Shown: piece by piece, positions 9,191 to 16,644 of the stretch
How the letters are laid out: the number at the start of each line of letters is the position of its first letter
Position numbering within the stretch: the first letter of the stretch is position 1
Position numbers and translations under genes: made by a program
Assembly: GCF_007860135.1 (NCBI RefSeq)
Contig: NZ_SJPV01000003.1
Span: 278,698 to 342,697, forward strand
Length of the DNA: 64,000 nucleotides
Source of the DNA: Novipirellula artificiosorum
Lineage (GTDB): Bacteria > Planctomycetota > Planctomycetia > Pirellulales > Pirellulaceae
Reading direction: 5' to 3'
The notes under the pieces: model-generated
What the model was told of the DNA's origin: nothing
Seen by the model: the letters and a program-made list of their open reading frames with translations, nothing else
Database searches by the model: none

Positions 9191-10539
9191 GCAGTCGATT
9201 CAACATGCGGCATCGCGGAATCGTTGTCCCAGCCAGTAGCCTCGGCGAGTTGCGGAATACTGGTGGTCGGCCCATCGAGGATCAATCGCGCCGATCGGTC
9301 GTGCGTCAAAAACGTCCAGCCCCACTGAACCAACACCAAAATGCGATTGCGAAACATCGTGATGTACATCAAATGTACGGCCAGCCAGAGGAACCAGGCA
9401 ACGAAGCCGTGGAACTTCCAACCACCGATCACTCCAACAGCACTGTAGCGTCCAATAACAGCCATGCTGCCTCGATCGCGATATCGAAAACCCGTCCGAG
9501 ACTTGTCGTTTAGGTCTGCAACGATGCATTTTGCTGCGTGAGCTCCCATCTGAGTCGCAACAGGAGCGAGGCCAGGCAAGTCGCCTTTCTCGTCATGATT
9601 GAACGAAGCCAAGTCACCAACAACAAAGACGTTCGGGTGCGATTTGAGTGACGTATCGCTCTGAACCGGAATGCGACCACCGCGAGCAGAAGCCATCCCT
9701 GTTTGTCTCAGCAAACTTGATGCAATCGGAGACGCCTTCACGCCTGCGGCCCACAAAACCGTTCGCGTATTGATCCGCCATGGTTGCTCGTTCCCAACCG
9801 TTAGCAGTTCAACATGGGTTTGATGGATGTCGGTGACCCGCGTGCAAGTGACCAGCTCGACCCCGAGTCTTTGCAGTGCTTTTGCAGCTTTTGATGGCAG
9901 CGGCTGCGAATAAACGTCCAGCGGATACTCGCTTGGTTCGATCAATACGATACGGGCGTCCGCAGGGTTGATGTTGCGAAAATCGTTCTTCAAAGTATGG
10001 CGAGCAATCTCAGCAATCGTTCCTGCCAGTTCGCAACCCGTTGGTCCAGCACCAACGATAGCAAACGTCAACAAATCCCGTATCTCCTCAGGATCGAGAC
10101 TTCGTTCCGCAGCCTCGAACGCTCCCAGCAGTTGGCGGCGAATTTCGGTCGCATTTTCGATCGTTTTTAGCCCCGGTGCGATCTTCTCCCAATCGTCGTG
10201 CCCAAAGTAATGATGCACCGATCCCAATGCTACGACGAGAAAATCATACGCAAGCTCTCGATCCGTCAAACGCACAACCTGTCTTTCCAAGTCAATATCC
10301 TGCACTTCGCCCAGCAGTACGCGAGCATTCTGCTGCTTCCGAAGCAACGCACGCAAAGGTGCAGAAATGTTCGCCGGCGAGAGTTCGCCTGTTGCCACTT
10401 GATAGAGCAAGGGTTGGAACAGATGGAAGTTGCGTCGGTCGATAAGAGTGATGTCAACATCGGCGCGGCGAAGAGACTTGGCGGCTTGCAAGCCAGCGAA
10501 ACCGCCGCCCAGGATCACGACATGTAGATTGGAATTCAT
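9172..10539 (-). CDS. ndh: Type II NADH dehydrogenase (NDH-2)
   Basis: The 455-aa flavoprotein has an N-terminal FAD Rossmann motif (ILGGGFAGLQAA, residues 9-20), a second dinucleotide site for NADH (IVGAGPTGCELAG, about residue 163) and the conserved third motif (VFVVGDLASF, about residue 312). Near residue 375-400 there is a hydrophobic amphipathic stretch typical of NDH-2 membrane attachment. Known function: non-proton-pumping transfer of electrons from NADH to quinone on the cytoplasmic face of the membrane. Length agrees with the family. It is probably monocistronic. NDH-2 enzymes can also reduce Cu(II), which may explain its place here, but no regulon motif is seen upstream. Confidence 0.93.
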   Translation of the reverse strand: MNSNLHVVILGGGFAGLQAAKSLRRADVDITLIDRRNFHLFQPLLYQVATGELSPANISAPLRALLRKQQNARVLLGEVQDIDLERQVVRLTDRELAYDFLVVALGSVHHYFGHDDWEKIAPGLKTIENATEIRRQLLGAFEAAERSLDPEEIRDLLTFAIVGAGPTGCELAGTIAEIARHTLKNDFRNINPADARIVLIEPSEYPLDVYSQPLPSKAAKALQRLGVELVTCTRVTDIHQTHVELLTVGNEQPWRINTRTVLWAAGVKASPIASSLLRQTGMASARGGRIPVQSDTSLKSHPNVFVVGDLASFNHDEKGDLPGLAPVATQMGAHAAKCIVADLNDKSRTGFRYRDRGSMAVIGRYSAVGVIGGWKFHGFVAWFLWLAVHLMYITMFRNRILVLVQWGWTFLTHDRSARLILDGPTTSIPQLAEATGWDNDSAMPHVESTAQETES

Positions 10540-10570
10540 TCCAATGCTCTTTCTCTATCGAGTTGGTTGT

Positions 10571-10588
10571 GTCGGAATGAATTCCGAC
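10571..10588. repeat. CGGAAT-NN-ATTCCG palindrome
   Basis: GTCGGAATGAATTCCGAC: 8-bp perfect arms around GA, lying between ndh and csrA. One of a dispersed intergenic family in this window. Confidence 0.8.
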
Positions 10589-10614
10589 CTACGAGATAAC
10601 TTTCTAGCTGATAT

Positions 10615-10830
10615 TCATTCTGTACCCATCATTCTGTAAAGTTCATCCGTGTCAACGCTTTCGGTCGCTTGGGCACAATGCGGCAGAAGTTCAGATCGCC
10701 GAATCGCCACTTCGCGGGGAGCATCGAAGCTGATACAGACTCGATTGCCAGAAATTTTCTGGATCGTGATCGTGATATCTTGATTTGGCAGAACGATCGA
10801 TTCACCAGACTTGCGGGATAGACACAACAT
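10615..10830 (-). CDS. csrA: Carbon storage regulator CsrA
   Basis: A 71-aa RNA-binding regulator. It begins MLCLSRKSGESIVLP and has the conserved core (ITITI, ISGNRVCISFDAPREVAIRR) that forms the beta-strands and RNA-contact surface of CsrA dimers. Known role: post-transcriptional control by blocking ribosome binding on target mRNAs, often of glycogen metabolism, which is notable as glgP and glgX lie in this window. An in-frame ATG 9 nt upstream (10839) abuts AAGGA with no spacing, whereas the ATG at 10830 has the same AAGGA at 9 nt. The downstream start is therefore chosen, and it also gives the family's standard N-terminus. Confidence 0.93.
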   Translation of the reverse strand: MLCLSRKSGESIVLPNQDITITIQKISGNRVCISFDAPREVAIRRSELLPHCAQATESVDTDELYRMMGTE

Positions 10831-11174
10831 TCTTTTCATTCCTTGAAATTGGAGGATTCCTTGGTTGTTTGTACTCCGCGCATTCGCTCAATGTGTCCTC
10901 ACCATGCTTTGGCGTCAAGCAACCAACTTCGTTGTCGATTTGCCTGTTTGATGCACCAACTCTCCAGTATCTTCACAAAATCATTCAAGAAAAGAGAAAT
11001 TTATGCAGACGTACTCGCTTTCTCCTCCTCACCTTCATCGCCTCTTCGCTTGCATCCGCTACTTGGTGTCTTGGCGACCTTTTCGCCACACGCGACGTAT
11101 GTGAATCCCAGAAAGTAGCTTTTCACCGCAAAATTGCCGAGTGCTCGTTTGGTTTTCCCTTGCCGCCAAAACAA
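10831..11174. other. Gene-poor gap between csrA and the APC permease
   Basis: It holds the csrA leader and the 3' flank of the permease. An open frame crosses it on the plus strand (10785-11204), but its translation is not protein-like and it overlaps csrA. No repeat, RNA gene or regulon motif was recognised. Confidence 0.5.
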
Positions 11175-12506
11175 CTAAGCGGAATGAACGTCCGCATGTT
11201 CTGATTCGTCGTCGTCGTCTTCTTTCCACGACAGGAACAACTTTTCACCAGCGAAGACGAAGAGAATGCCGCCCAGTGCGACCCAAATCACTAGCATGTC
11301 GCTATTCACTTTCATCCATACGAACGCGCCGAGAATGGCGAGGTCCAATGCGATCGCGATGACTGGCACCCAAGGTCTTGCACTGACTTCTTCTCGTAAG
11401 TGCTTCAGCACTGCCCAGTGAACGGCCAAGTCCATGATGATGTAGAAAATTGCACCAAGCGACGCAATTCGCGACAAGTCAAATAGGATCGTCAGCGTGA
11501 TTGCGATCACTACGGTGTAAACAAGCGTGTGTTTTTGGATATCGCCGGGCATGCCAAAGTGACGATGCGGCACAAGCTTCATCTCCGTTAGCATCGCTAA
11601 CATGCGTGAAACCGCGAACGTGCTTGCGATCAATCCCGAAATGGTCGCGACAATCGCCAGCCCAACGGTGAAGTAGGTTCCCCATTGGCCAAATGTCGGA
11701 CGAGCGGCCTCGGCGAGTGCGTAATCACGATGCTCGATAATCTCATCAACTGTCAAATTTCCTGCAACCGCCAAGCCGACCAGAACGTAGACGATCACAC
11801 ATACCAATAACGAAATGATGATCGAACGACCGATGTTCTTCTTCGGTTCGGTGATCTCGGAACCGCTGTTGGTGATCGTCGTGAAACCTTTGTAAGCGAG
11901 CAGCGCGAGAGCAGTGGCTGAAAGGAAACTGCCAGCCGACGTTCGCTCGGTGACGCCGACGCTGTCAAACGTCAAGCCCGAGACCCACAATCCTGCCGCA
12001 GCAAAGATGACTATCCCCGAGATCTTGATGACGGCGGTCACCGTGGAAAACGTGCCGATGAAACGGTTGCCAAGAATGTTGATGATGAATGCGGCGACTA
12101 GCAACCCAACACCGAGAGCCGGTACCCAGAACTGTGTATCTTGTACGTCGACTAACTGTAGTGAGTAGGCACCGAAGGTTCTCGCGACCAGACTTTCGTT
12201 GATGACCATTGAGAAGTACATCATCAGGGCCATGCCAGCCGTGACAGTTCCTTTACCATAGGCTTTCATCAGGAACGTGGCGATGCCGCCCGCCGACGGG
12301 TACTGTGCCGCCATCTTCACGTACGAGTAAGCACTGAACCCCGCTACGATGCCAGCAGCCAGAAACGCAAGAGGAAATAGCCCACCTGCTTGTTCGGCAA
12401 CCTGACCAGTGAGGGCAAAGATCCCCGCACCGATCATGACTCCCGTGCCCATCGCGACGGAACCGGTCAATGATAAACTGTTTTCTTCGTATTGCTTTGA
12501 TTTCAT
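11175..12506 (-). CDS. APC-superfamily permease
   Basis: The 443-aa integral membrane protein is almost entirely hydrophobic, with about 12 predicted helices. The signature VMIGAGIFALTGQVAEQAG in helix 1 is typical of amino acid-polyamine-organocation transporters. The substrate cannot be assigned. The start at 12506 is chosen because its ATG overlaps the TGA of the upstream DUF5676 gene (ATGA), and the longer frame upstream translates to non-hydrophobic sequence in the other gene's shadow. The two genes form a translationally coupled pair. The C-terminus ends in a short acidic, His-containing tail (DDDDESEHADVHSA), which could bind metal but may be incidental. Confidence 0.88.
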   Translation of the reverse strand: MKSKQYEENSLSLTGSVAMGTGVMIGAGIFALTGQVAEQAGGLFPLAFLAAGIVAGFSAYSYVKMAAQYPSAGGIATFLMKAYGKGTVTAGMALMMYFSMVINESLVARTFGAYSLQLVDVQDTQFWVPALGVGLLVAAFIINILGNRFIGTFSTVTAVIKISGIVIFAAAGLWVSGLTFDSVGVTERTSAGSFLSATALALLAYKGFTTITNSGSEITEPKKNIGRSIIISLLVCVIVYVLVGLAVAGNLTVDEIIEHRDYALAEAARPTFGQWGTYFTVGLAIVATISGLIASTFAVSRMLAMLTEMKLVPHRHFGMPGDIQKHTLVYTVVIAITLTILFDLSRIASLGAIFYIIMDLAVHWAVLKHLREEVSARPWVPVIAIALDLAILGAFVWMKVNSDMLVIWVALGGILFVFAGEKLFLSWKEDDDDESEHADVHSA

Positions 12507-12793
12507 TGGATGTGGGTTGGTTCTTTCTTCAAAGTGACGTTGTAGACGACCGCCAGCGCAACACCGCAAAGCCAACCGGCTGCGAAGCTGACCAGAACAC
12601 TGAGGGCGGATTCCCACCAGGGGATATCCCAGCGCATGATCGATGCTACGTCCAAGCCGTGAAAGAAGAGATTGAACAACCAAACGGTTGTTTCGTGCGG
12701 CAGCAGGCGCATCGTCAAAATGCAAAGGACGTAGAAAACGGACCAAGCCGTTCCTAAGCCAAGGCCGAATCGTAGCGGAGCTAGTTTGTTCAT
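12503..12793 (-). CDS. DUF5676-type small membrane protein
   Basis: A 96-aa protein with three hydrophobic segments and the early pattern MNKLAPLRFGLGLGTAWSV, which matches the DUF5676 family. Those proteins are often found next to copper-handling genes. Function is unknown. It is the first gene of a two-gene operon with the APC permease (4-nt overlap). No regulon motif was found upstream. Confidence 0.75.
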   Translation of the reverse strand: MNKLAPLRFGLGLGTAWSVFYVLCILTMRLLPHETTVWLFNLFFHGLDVASIMRWDIPWWESALSVLVSFAAGWLCGVALAVVYNVTLKKEPTHIQ

Positions 12794-13206
12794 GTTTCAA
12801 ATTCCTTGTCGAATGATGCTTAGTCAACATCTGGTGAAGCTACGCTCGCCTGAGCGTAGCCACGTGATGGCGAGGTCATTTGTTGCCGTCACTGAGCACT
12901 CTACTATTCATTCGATACTCGGAGAATCAGTTTGAAACGCGAGTAATGACGATCGTTCGGTTGCTGACCATAGACAGTTTGAAATCCATACCCTCGATTC
13001 CAAAGTCGACCATCTCGTATCGAATGGGAGAATTCAGTACGCTCGACAGAGCGTCGATGGCTGCGCAAAGAAATAGGCCGGAACAGCGGGGGGACGGCAG
13101 TGCGACGTGCCTTATGCTGTTCCGACCTATCGTAGATCGAAGTGTCGGAATGAATTCCGACCTGCGTTCGTTTCGGTTTTGGAACGAACCTCAAGCTACG
13201 CGTTTC
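12794..13206. other. Intergenic region with one palindrome
   Basis: It holds the leader of the DUF5676 operon and one copy of the dispersed palindrome at 13144-13161 (GTCGGAATGAATTCCGAC). The sequence GAGCGTAGCCACG near 12854 recurs near 14965 as part of another interspersed repeat. No convincing gene. Confidence 0.5.
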
Positions 13207-13845
13207 TTAGTGCTGATGACCGCTATGGTCCGCGTGGTCGTGACCTTCAATCGTCCCGGCTTTCTTTAGTTCTTCAGCTTTGGCAAGCGTTGCGGCTGGA
13301 TTCGCTTGTGCTTTCTTTGTGCAACCGCCGCAACACAAGTAGACTGGTTTGCCGTCGATATCGAGTTTGATTGGAACGCCCATTGATCCAAGGAAACTCG
13401 TGTTTGCAACGGCACAGTATTTCTGTGCCTCGATCGCTGCTCGATCGCCCATCGGTAACTTGGCAAGTGTTTCGGTCGAGTCACGCAGTTTCTCAACCGT
13501 CTTGACCGTCTTTGCAACACCGGCATTTGCTTCATCGACACAGGCTTTGCAGCACACGAATACTGGCTTGCCTTCGATCACGAGCTTCAGTGGCGTTCCC
13601 ATTGCTCCGAGTCGATCGTAAGTCATAACCGGACAGAACCGCTGTGCTTTTACAAGCTTCTGGTCGTCGGCGGACAAGGAGGAAAGCGACTGTTCAATCT
13701 TTTTCTCGGCCTTCATCATCGCTTCATGATCGTGACCAGCGGCGTGTGTGTGGCCATCGTCTGCACGTGCAGAAGTGGAGTTGAATCCACTGACGGAAAC
13801 TGCAATTGCCATGGCTACCATGAGTGGAAAACGTACCATCGTCAT
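13207..13845 (-). CDS. Secreted His-rich protein with two CPV...CCxxC metal-binding modules
   Basis: The 212-aa protein has a signal peptide (about residues 1-28), a His-rich start of the mature chain (DDGHTHAAGHDHE) and a His-rich tail (GHDHADHSGHQH). Between these are two modules of about 45 aa, each with a Cys-containing entry (FCPVM, YCAVA), a LGxMGxPxKL core and a GKPVxxCCxxC end. The module recurs three times in the protein at 47861. The spacing resembles YHS/TRASH metal-binding domains. A periplasmic metal buffer, probably for copper, is inferred. The ATG at 13845 has AAGGA 9 nt upstream. A regulon promoter (13948-13977) points at it. Confidence 0.85.
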   Translation of the reverse strand: MTMVRFPLMVAMAIAVSVSGFNSTSARADDGHTHAAGHDHEAMMKAEKKIEQSLSSLSADDQKLVKAQRFCPVMTYDRLGAMGTPLKLVIEGKPVFVCCKACVDEANAGVAKTVKTVEKLRDSTETLAKLPMGDRAAIEAQKYCAVANTSFLGSMGVPIKLDIDGKPVYLCCGGCTKKAQANPAATLAKAEELKKAGTIEGHDHADHSGHQH

Positions 13846-13947
13846 TCGGAAAATCCTTCAAAGGGGGGAGTGAGTTTTCAAATTGCGTCACGCTATGCGG
13901 GAAAGTCCACACGTCGTCTCATGCAATCCGTTAGTGACGTTGCTGTA

Positions 13948-13977
13948 TTAGATGCACAAGCCCAAAGTGTTCTTCAC
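13948..13977 (-). promoter_or_regulatory. Candidate ECF promoter, GTGAAGAA-N14-GCATCTAA
   Basis: Perfect match on the minus strand, about 100 bp before the CC-module protein at 13845. It is divergent to the copy at 14136-14165. Confidence 0.8.
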
Positions 13978-14135
13978 GCCATCGGAGGATTTTTCTGCAT
14001 TTGTGGAAAAATACGATAAAACGTTCGGAAAATGAACGAGAAATATTCAGTTCTGCCAGAAGCGGACGTAGCTAGCATTGCCCTGAAGGCCGCGATGCAC
14101 TTTCGACTAACCATCGTCGCAAAATCAGAATTTCC

Positions 14136-14165
14136 GTGAAGAACCGCGAAGGAAGTTGCATCTAA
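14136..14165 (+). promoter_or_regulatory. Candidate ECF promoter, GTGAAGAA-N14-GCATCTAA
   Basis: Perfect match on the plus strand, 50 bp before the start at 14215. The two promoters in this 369-bp gap are back to back, and their spacers are unrelated. Confidence 0.8.
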
Positions 14166-14214
14166 TGCCGGTGTCTCGAAGATTACGATTACCCCCCTCT
14201 CGAAGGTCTTAGAA

Positions 14215-14886
14215 ATGAAGATGATTTTTGCTGTCACCGCTCTTGCCGGTTTCCTTGGCTTGCCCGCTGACGCACAAGCTGGATGTGGTTGCTCAGCTCC
14301 TGCAGCTTCCCGCGCTCCGGCTCCTTATGGGGCACCCGCCCAATACGCACCTGGGCAATTTCAGTCCCAGCCAATGATGTCACGAGGTGCAATGACACCG
14401 GTATACGGTCCGAGTCAGTACGGTCCGATGCAGGCTTCTCCGTACGCATTCAATGGACCAACGGCTTCCACACCGATGATGATCCATACCCCTGGGATGA
14501 TTCACTCCGATGCCGTCGCTCCATCGGCTCGCGCGATTCCATCCGATTCGATGATGTCAATGAAGCCGTTGATGTCACTCTCAACCACTGGCAATCCAGT
14601 ATCCAGCAGTTTAAACGCTGCGTCACCGTTCGCTTCGAGTTTGCCAAGTTGTTGCCAGTCTGGCGGTTCGGCATGTTGCCAATCGGGAACTGCAAGTTGC
14701 TGTCAATCAGGTGGATCGGCGGCACCAGCGATGCAGGCGATGAATCACGGTTCGAACCCGTTCACCCCGTCGATCACGTCCCAGTCCATGCGTTCGGGGC
14801 CATCAATGACATCACCGTCGCAAACGGTTCCAAGTCCAAGCACGGCACCTGTCGCAAGTGACCCGCACGCAGGACACCAACACTAA
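14215..14886 (+). CDS. Secreted Met/Cys-rich protein with CCQSG repeats
   Basis: A 223-aa exported protein: signal peptide ending in DAQA, then GCGCSAP at the mature N-terminus. A long Pro/Ser/Tyr/Met-rich middle carries pairs such as PMM and SMMSMKP, followed by CCQSGG, CCQSGT and CCQSGG repeats and the tail DPHAGHQH. It has no globular domain. Cys pairs, Met clusters and terminal His residues suggest Cu(I) binding in the periplasm; this is inferred from composition. Its GCGC start is shared with the protein at 32912. The start has GAAGG 9 nt upstream, and a regulon promoter lies 50 bp upstream. Confidence 0.85.
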   Translation: MKMIFAVTALAGFLGLPADAQAGCGCSAPAASRAPAPYGAPAQYAPGQFQSQPMMSRGAMTPVYGPSQYGPMQASPYAFNGPTASTPMMIHTPGMIHSDAVAPSARAIPSDSMMSMKPLMSLSTTGNPVSSSLNAASPFASSLPSCCQSGGSACCQSGTASCCQSGGSAAPAMQAMNHGSNPFTPSITSQSMRSGPSMTSPSQTVPSPSTAPVASDPHAGHQH

Positions 14887-14916
14887 CGCAAAAACGGAAA
14901 CCATTCCGATACTTTA

Positions 14917-14946
14917 GCCATCGTCACCCGACGATGGCTTCTTTTT
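14917..14946 (+). terminator. Rho-independent terminator
   Basis: Perfect 9-bp stem GCCATCGTC / GACGATGGC with loop ACCC, then TTCTTTTT, 31 bp after the gene at 14215. Confidence 0.85.
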
Positions 14947-15082
14947 CAGCCACGCTTTGGCAAGCGTAGCCACGCTCGCAGCGAGCGTGGACGTAAGTGG
15001 GTTTGCTACGTACTGTGGCTGTGGGAATGCGTCTGGGAGTATGGGAGTCGGCTGAAATCACCTCCTAACTTCTTCTCTTCCC

Positions 15083-15868
15083 TCAATGATGTTTGTACCA
15101 ACCGACATTCTTGATGTCGTTCCAACTGGTCGTTTGGTGACACTGATTGCACTGTTCGACCCTTGCGTGTGGTTTACCTGCAACGGTCGCTGAAATCATC
15201 TTAAAGTGCATCATGTAGTGACTCGGCGGTGCTTGATGACATTGGTTGCAGTTCGTCGAACTTGGCGATGGATGCTTGTACTCAGGAATCGTCCAACGGT
15301 CAGTTGCATGACACTGAGCACAGTCGGTGCCGAACAAACTTTGATGCTGGTCATCATTCGAATGGCACGACGCACAATCCAATGTGGCTTCTTCAAGCGT
15401 GATCCGGTTGTGCGGTGGCATCCCGATGCGAAGTTTGTCACGGATCATCGTACTGGTTGACTGCCTCTGAGTCCCAAAGTCCGCCTTCGCTAGCGAGTTC
15501 ATGCCAATGGTGGCTAGCAAGGAGTGATCCATTTTAGATAATTTTGCAGCGAGTCCTTGGTGCTCTCGATGACATTCCTTGCACGTTCCGATACTGGCGT
15601 GAAACGAGGTCGGTTGGCGCTGTAGAATCGACTCATCGTTGGCATGGCACAGAATGCACTTGGCCGTATCGACACCAACCACAGGAGTGTGACACGCTTG
15701 ACAATTACCAGTAAGATTGGCATGTGCCGCTGAAAGTGAGTCGGGGTTCACCGAGCGATGTAAGGTATGCGAAATGGTCTCGGTCGTGCTCGGTGAGATC
15801 GCACCGGTTGCATAGGCGACAACCAGTCCCACGATCACGATTACGGCGATCAATAGTTTGCGGTTCAT
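15083..15868 (-). CDS. Heptaheme cytochrome c, membrane-anchored
   Basis: The 261-aa protein has an N-terminal membrane anchor or signal (residues 3-22) and seven CxxCH heme-binding motifs: CQACH, CILCH, CKECH, CASCH, CAQCH, CNQCH, CNQCH, with further His residues as likely second ligands. It should be an extracytoplasmic electron carrier of the small tetra/multiheme type. The ATG at 15868 has AAAGG at 7 nt. The GTG at 15881-15883 overlaps the upstream gene's stop and is less likely. It is the third gene of the operon with the cytochrome b and the flavoprotein, and is the expected terminal periplasmic element of that chain. Confidence 0.9.
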   Translation of the reverse strand: MNRKLLIAVIVIVGLVVAYATGAISPSTTETISHTLHRSVNPDSLSAAHANLTGNCQACHTPVVGVDTAKCILCHANDESILQRQPTSFHASIGTCKECHREHQGLAAKLSKMDHSLLATIGMNSLAKADFGTQRQSTSTMIRDKLRIGMPPHNRITLEEATLDCASCHSNDDQHQSLFGTDCAQCHATDRWTIPEYKHPSPSSTNCNQCHQAPPSHYMMHFKMISATVAGKPHARVEQCNQCHQTTSWNDIKNVGWYKHH

Positions 15869-15879
15869 CAATATGCCTT

Positions 15880-16644
15880 TCACTCAAACCATCTCAGGCC
15901 GAAATAGACGGCGTAGAAAACATGGATCGCCAACAAACCATAAAGCACAAACGAGATCACAATGTGGAACTTCAACCACTTGCCAAACCATAGTTTGAAA
16001 TTCTCATGGGTTCGGATCGAATACTCGACATCCGCGATGGATTCTGCCAATCGGACGAGCGTGATTGCATCGGTGGTTGGCGTGGTCGCTTCGGGCTCGG
16101 AGTCCTTCAAGAACAATCCCGCTGCCAGACGAGTCAAGAATCCAGAGAACGGTTTCAATTGGTTTGCCGCTGCGGGATTAGACCCGACATCGATGATCGC
16201 TCGGTCATAGGCGGTTTGTAACTCCGCGAGCATCGCCTTTTTAGCTTTCGCTTCTTTCGCGAAACCTGACATCAAATAGCGACCGATGAAACCGCTGACG
16301 ACAACCAGAAGTGTCATTGCAGTGAGCGAGATCGCCAGCGGGCTATTGTATTTGTGGCCGCTGTGTACGATGACCAGGATCGGACCGAGAACACCTGCGT
16401 AGATATGCCAAGCCAGTAGCGTTCGCATCGAGACTCGCTTCGTGACGGCTTTTTTGAGTTTCATGTTGCGTTTTACGACCAAGTACGCAAGCGGCACCAA
16501 CATTAGCAGCGATCCGGTAACGCCCAAGAGTCCACCCAGTAGACTGCCGGCAAAACGATGGGAATGGTGTAGCGGAAATCCAAGCCATGCAAGCAGCATG
16601 AGGAGGACTAAGCCCGTGACGACTATCTTTTCACGTTCTTTCAT
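15880..16644 (-). CDS. Membrane cytochrome b-like protein
   Basis: The 254-aa protein has about five or six transmembrane segments. His pairs lie in helices containing AWHIYAGVLGPILVIVHSGH and LKFHIVISFVLYGLLAIHVFY, as expected for bis-His heme b ligation in ferric-reductase or cytochrome b561-like folds. The stretch between them is a charged cytoplasmic loop. The ATG at 16644 overlaps the stop of the upstream flavoprotein (ATGA). The longer open frame merely shadows that gene. It probably carries electrons across the membrane from the flavo-iron-sulfur protein to the heptaheme cytochrome c. Confidence 0.82.
   Translation of the reverse strand: MKEREKIVVTGLVLLMLLAWLGFPLHHSHRFAGSLLGGLLGVTGSLLMLVPLAYLVVKRNMKLKKAVTKRVSMRTLLAWHIYAGVLGPILVIVHSGHKYNSPLAISLTAMTLLVVVSGFIGRYLMSGFAKEAKAKKAMLAELQTAYDRAIIDVGSNPAAANQLKPFSGFLTRLAAGLFLKDSEPEATTPTTDAITLVRLAESIADVEYSIRTHENFKLWFGKWLKFHIVISFVLYGLLAIHVFYAVYFGLRWFE

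Noticed and set aside
10785..11204. A 139-aa open frame between csrA and the APC permease
   Set aside because: It overlaps csrA antisense, has no ribosome-binding site and translates to sequence without protein-like features.
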